Below are positions 55,901 to 61,900 of a DNA stretch of 64,000 nt, in pieces. The notes below the pieces were generated by a model that did no database searches, had not been told where the DNA came from, and saw only the letters and a program-made list of their open reading frames with translations. The DNA is taken from NCBI RefSeq assembly GCF_037975245.1, contig NC_092582.1:12763077-12827076 (forward strand). The letters are read 5' to 3'. How positions within the stretch are numbered: position 1 is the stretch's first letter; each line of letters starts with the position of its first letter. This DNA comes from Apostichopus japonicus. Lineage: Eukaryota > Echinodermata > Holothuroidea > Aspidochirotida > Stichopodidae. The position numbers and the translations under genes are program-made.

Positions 55901-58900
55901 ACCCTACTAGGACCATGTCCAAGTAAGTAAACCCTACTGCAACCATGTCCAAGTAAGCAAACCCTACTAGGACCATGTCCAAGTAAGCAAACCCTACTAG
56001 GACCATGTCCAAGTAAGTGTACCCTAATAGGACCATGTCCAAGTAAGCTTACCCTACTAGGACCATGTCCAAGTAAGCAAACCCCACTAGGACCATGTCC
56101 AAGTAAGCGTACCCTAAAAGGACCATGTCCAAGTAAGTAAACCATACTGCAACCATGTCCACGTAAGCAAACCCTACTAGGACCATATCCAAGTAAGAAA
56201 ACCCGAATAGGACCATGTCCAAGTAACAGGGATGTAAGTCTTCCGTATTTTTACGGAAATCCAGTTTTTTTTTTTCAGGGATGTAAGTCTTCCGTATTTT
56301 TAGGAAATCCGTTTTTTTTTAATTCCAATAAAGTTCCACAAAATTGTTCGAATATCAAGACCAAACGCGGCAAAAATGCCTGGCCCGTTGCAGCAAGCTA
56401 ACTTCAACTTTCACTCATCGATCAATCAAAATACCATTCCTGTCTCGCATCATCGCATTGCAATGTACAACATTGTGCCATGTTAATATCGTTGTGTACG
56501 TGCGAACTTCAAATCGCCATAGCTCATTTCTGTCGTTGAAAAACCTTGCCTAATTCACGTTGATTGGACTGCTAATTAATATCTTTGTAACTGCTGGTGC
56601 TCAACATAACTTTCTGAATTAACGCTTGTGATATTTGTGAGCGGCGGAAATCTATGGGATACGCATATGAAAGTCGATATTTGTGATCGCATTCGAATGT
56701 GAGACTGTTTTTTATTCCGTAGTTCGCTGCGACGTATTCGTAACTTTGAGCTAGCCTAACATAACGATAGTGTGTAAGTAGTAAGAACTAGGGGTAAGAT
56801 GTGTTAGCGCTAATACTTCTGAGCTAGCCTAACATAACGATAGTGCGTAAGTAGTCAGAGCTAGGAGTAGGATGTGTTAGGACGGCATTCACCCGGGGTC
56901 TCCGAATAGTTTTCCGGTTTTTTTTTTTTGGCTGCACTTACATCCCTGAAGTAAGCAAACCCTTCTAGGACCATGTCCAAGTAAGTAAACCCTACTAGGA
57001 CCATGTCCAAGTAAGTAAACCCTACTGCAACCATGTCCAAGTAAGCAAACCCTACTAGGACCATGTCCAAGTAAGCAAACCCTACTAGGACCATGTCCAA
57101 GTAAATGTACCCTAATAGGACCATGTCCAAGTAAGCGTACCCTACTAGGACCATGTCCAAGTAAGCGTACCCTACTAGGACCATGTCCAAGTAAGCAAAC
57201 CCCACTAGGACCATGTCCAAGTAAGTAAACCCTACTAGGATCATGTCCAAGTAAGTAAACCCTACTGCAACCATGTCCAAGTAAGCAAACCCCACTAGGA
57301 CCATGTCTAAGTAAGTTAACCCTACTAGGACCATGTCCAAGTAAGTAAACCCTACTGCAACCATGTCCGAGTAAGTAAACCCCACTAGGACCATGTCCAA
57401 GTAAGTAAACCCTACTGCAACCATGTCCGAGTAAGTAAACCCCACTAGGACCATGTCCAAGTAAGTTAACCCTACTAGGACCATGTCCAAGTAAGTAAAC
57501 CCTACTGCAACCATGTCCGAGTAAGTAAATCTAAATTCTTCTCAGCCCAGTAAATCATAGTCCTGGGAAGATGTTCAAGTAAATAAACCATATTTGCAAT
57601 CAAATGAAACATAAGTCTTGCCTTGCCCATGTGCAAGTAAGTATACCGTAATCCTGCTGGGCCCAAGGCCAAGTGAGTTAACTGTCATCTACTGGGCCTA
57701 TGTACAAGCTTGTTAACCATAATCCTGCTTGCCATGTCCAATAAACTAACTGGACCTACATCCATGTTAGTAAACGGTGATCATGTTGGCCCATGTCAGA
57801 GTAAGTAAACCGTAATCCTGCTGGGCCCAAGGCCAAGTAAGCTCACTGTCATCTAACTTGGCCTATGTCCAAGTTAGTAAACCATAATCCTGCTGGCCCA
57901 TGTTCGAGTCAGTAAACCATGATCCTGCTGGGCCCATGGCCAAGTGAGTAACTGGGCCTACATCTAAGAATAGTAAACCATAATCCTGCTGGGTGTTTCT
58001 ATCCTAATGTATCAAAGCAATGGACTGATAGGTGGAAATAAGCACTTCACAAGCGATTCATTTTCCCCTTATATATCTATTGCCTCATATCTTGATTTCT
58101 TTTCTCTGTGTAGGCTGCGATCAGACTATTACCACACAGTCTCGCATTTCAAGTCCAGACTACCCAATGCAATATCCCAACAGTGCCAACTGTGAATACA
58201 CCATCTTTAATCCAGAAGGGTGCATCACCTTGGCTTTTGATATTCTAGACCTTCAAGCAGATGGAGAAGAATGTGTGGATTCCTTATTCGTATGTCACTT
58301 CTTTATCAACATTTGTTACCCTTCCAAATATTCTGTGGAGATTTTTTTCAGTCACATGCACCATGAATTTCAGTCATTTGAATTTGCTGTAGACCACACC
58401 CACCATGAATGTGGGTCATTTTGAGTTTGCTGTAGACCACACCCACCATGAATTTCAGTCATTTTTAGTTTGCTGTAGACCACACCCACCATAAATGTGG
58501 GTCATTTTTAGTTTGCTGTAGGCCACACCCACCATGAATGTGGGTCATTTTAAGTTTGCTGTAGGCCACACCCACCATGAAAGTGGGGTTATTCTTAGTT
58601 TGCTGCAGACCACACCCACCGTATTGTCATTTTCCCTATGGACAACACTTACCATAGAATGTAGGTCATTTTCAGATCTTAAGTATAGACCTCGCGCAAT
58701 GCACACATGTTTACATAAGTATATACCATGCCCCATTATGTATGCCAAGTCTTTTTCTTTCTTTTTTTTGTCCATCAGCTCTCAGATGATGGAGCACCTC
58801 AAATCAACACTGAAGTCTGTGTCTCTGATATGACCACCAACTGGCACTCCATCACCAGTAACGTCTCCGTCGTTTTCAGCAGCGATGCGGCCGTATCTCA

Positions 58901-61900
58901 GGGAGGATTTTCCTTCATTGCCGTCTTTTTACCATGCTCTGATTATGGTTATGTGATTGACAACTTTGGAGTGGTTAGCATACAATCAGATATTCCACAT
59001 ATACATTGTTTACAATGAGTCATTCAATCTAGTACTCTTTTATTTTATTTTATTTTCCTTCCTTTAGCCATAGTTTCTTAAGTCTTTGCCAAAATGTGGC
59101 TTCAGTTTTCCATTCTCTGCATATGCATTAGAATCGGAAAAACAAAAAAACAAAAAACATTGGTGCTTGTAAAAGCTGGTATTTTATTTAGTGGTTTTTA
59201 TTACCCTGTTAGTGCAGTTAGTGCCTACTAGTGCCGAGTTTTTGCCCTGCCTAGGATACTGTTCTTAAACTATGATTTTTGAATTTGCTTATATCATTTC
59301 TAGTGTTCTGCTTCCTGTGGAGGTGGAATCATGAATCGGACTGTTTCCTGCAAACGAATGGCAACGATGAGCGTCGTTGATGACAGCTATTGTTTAGACA
59401 CCAAGCCCGAAGAGTTTGTTGCCTGTAACGATCAGCCTTGTCCAATTGGTAAGCGTAGCTAAACATTTTCTCCCTCTTCTTAAATCTGCTTACTGTGGTT
59501 GGTATTTTGCAGCTCAATGTCTGGACGACGTGCGAGTAACCTTTGGCAAAAATGAGTATGCTCTGTTGGGTTATCAACCAATTGTAGAAACTGTCTGTAT
59601 CATCACATGGTTCTCTTTAATTTTTTTCATTCTCCTTGTAAGCGAGATGAAATAGTCAGTAATTTGCTGCTGGGGCCGAACTGATCTACAGAGTTTAGTG
59701 CCTGTTGGGTCATATACGTGACATTGCTTTGATGCGATTTTGTAGATGTTGCATGTCTTTCAATTTATATTGAAATATGAAACACATGCAACAGCATTTG
59801 GCCTAGATAAAATCAAGTCTGTTTATTTAAAAGGTGTACCTTTATCCATGTGAAACTTTCAATATAAGAGACTAGCTGTGAAGGTACTTTCATTAACTGG
59901 ACTGATCGCCAGCTAATTGTACTAAACATAGCCATGGCCACTTCGATCACCCAGCTGAGAATTGCAATACTTTGACAGAGTTGTTGATGTCGAGCCCTGT
60001 GGGTAATTTCCTAAGCCATTGTTCATACTTCTACTGTACTTAGCAACAACGCATTTCACAGAAAACACACATTTTCTATAACTTTTGACACCAATGTTGC
60101 CAACAAAAGGTGGTTACATCATGACTACTACCCCATAGTGTGTGATATTAATGGAATGTAGCGTATCACCCTAAAAGTCAGCATTGAAAGGTTGCATGCA
60201 ATTTCTATAACTCCTGCATACATCCTCCGATAGTTTTTGAGAACAGTTTTTGAGGCTATCTACTGGCTAAACGCCGGTGGAATTTTCCTGTTTGCTAGTA
60301 GAAAATAAAAGCACTTGCACGTTTTTGCCAGTAGACATAAGCGGAACGAAAAACCGTACATGGTGAGTCAGGTGACCATTATCAATGATCAATATGTACC
60401 TTAAGTCACCTACTGTACCTGACATAAGCCCCTAATTACCTCTCAATATCAGCACTTATTATTGGACTGCTCCCGTAAGGGGCTGTACGGTAACTGCTCC
60501 CGTAAGGGGCTGTACGGTAACTGCTCCCGTAAGGTGCTGTAGGGTAACTGCTCCCGTAAGGGGCTGTACGGTAACTGCTAACTGTGCTGAACAGACCTGA
60601 AGAGTTTTGTAACACTAGCATTTTTTTATTTAATCGAATGATTTCCATTGGGTGATTTTTTTCCTCAGAATGTAGCAACGCAATCAGCACCGATACACCA
60701 AATCAGGTCGATTTCTTAACATCTCCCGGGTATGGGTTCGTGCCTTACAGGAATAACGAAAGATGTCAGAACACCATCATCAACTTTGATGGCTGCATAG
60801 TGATCTTATTCGATGATCTGGACATCCAGCCGGGCACCACACCCATAGACTGTGACAGGGATTATGTCTTGGTAAGAATCAGCAATGTGTTAAGATACCG
60901 TGTCAGAATGAAGGGCTGCTGCAGCAGCTGCACCCATAGACTGTGACAGGGATAACTCCTGGCTGCAGGATGCTGTAACGCCCTCGACATCCTACTGTTG
61001 ACTTGCCCGCACTTACCTCATTACCTTCTGTGAACTATGAATTTTGTTGTATCTGTTGCCTAGAAAGTATTGTGCAGGGGTGGAATCTGGGGAGGCTTGG
61101 GAGAAGGAGTATTCAGTTAGGAACTCTAAAAAGGCATTCATTGCTGGGATGGTGGGAGTGCACAGGGGGAAGGGGGGGGCGTTCATGCCACGTACATACA
61201 CATCACAAATTGAAACTTTTTTTACACGGTTTTTCTTTGTCACTTATTCAAACCATTTTTTTTCTTTAAATATTAATGTTTTTGCTCGTCTTTAATATGT
61301 GTGTATGATTTCAAATAGCTCTATTTCACAAATACTCTTTTTTTTTGTCTTGTGAAACTCAGTTAGACTAGGCTTCCCCGGCCATTAACATGAAATACTA
61401 TTGTGACATATGCAGTTACTGATTTACATGAGCTACACTTTTTCCATTTTTTATCACTTTTTTGTTGTTGTTAGTTGACAGTTTTTTTTCTTAAATTTTT
61501 TTTTTACAGTTGAGTGACCCCAGCTACCCCAGTATTGAAACCAGATATTGTGGGAATGAAACACCAAATGCAGCATGGAGATCAGGCTCCAGTGTGGCTC
61601 AGATCACTCTGGTTTCAGATGGTACTGTTCGTGGAGCCGGTTATTCTTTGGCCTACAATTTTGTTAACAGCATCAATTGCCCAGTATATGACTTCAGTTA
61701 TTCTGCATTTACTGCCGTAAGTTTTTATTATTACCTCTTTTTTTTGTTCTACCATGTGCATTTTGTTTTATATTCATTTTCTTTTTCATTTTTTCATGAG
61801 TTTTAAAATTGACTTATTACGGAATGTATGCTGTGATAAATTTAAACAGGGAAGGGCTTTGTTCTTTGGCATATGCCATCTATCCTTTTGTAATTTCTTT

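Noticed and set aside
55681-57514. Long minus-strand open frames with a 10-residue repeat (around 55.7-56.1 kb and 56.9-57.5 kb)
   Set aside because: They are a consequence of the 30-bp minisatellite unit being a multiple of three. No start context, splice pattern or family similarity.
60436-60690. Minus-strand open frame with a 9-residue repeat
   Set aside because: Product of the 27-bp minisatellite.
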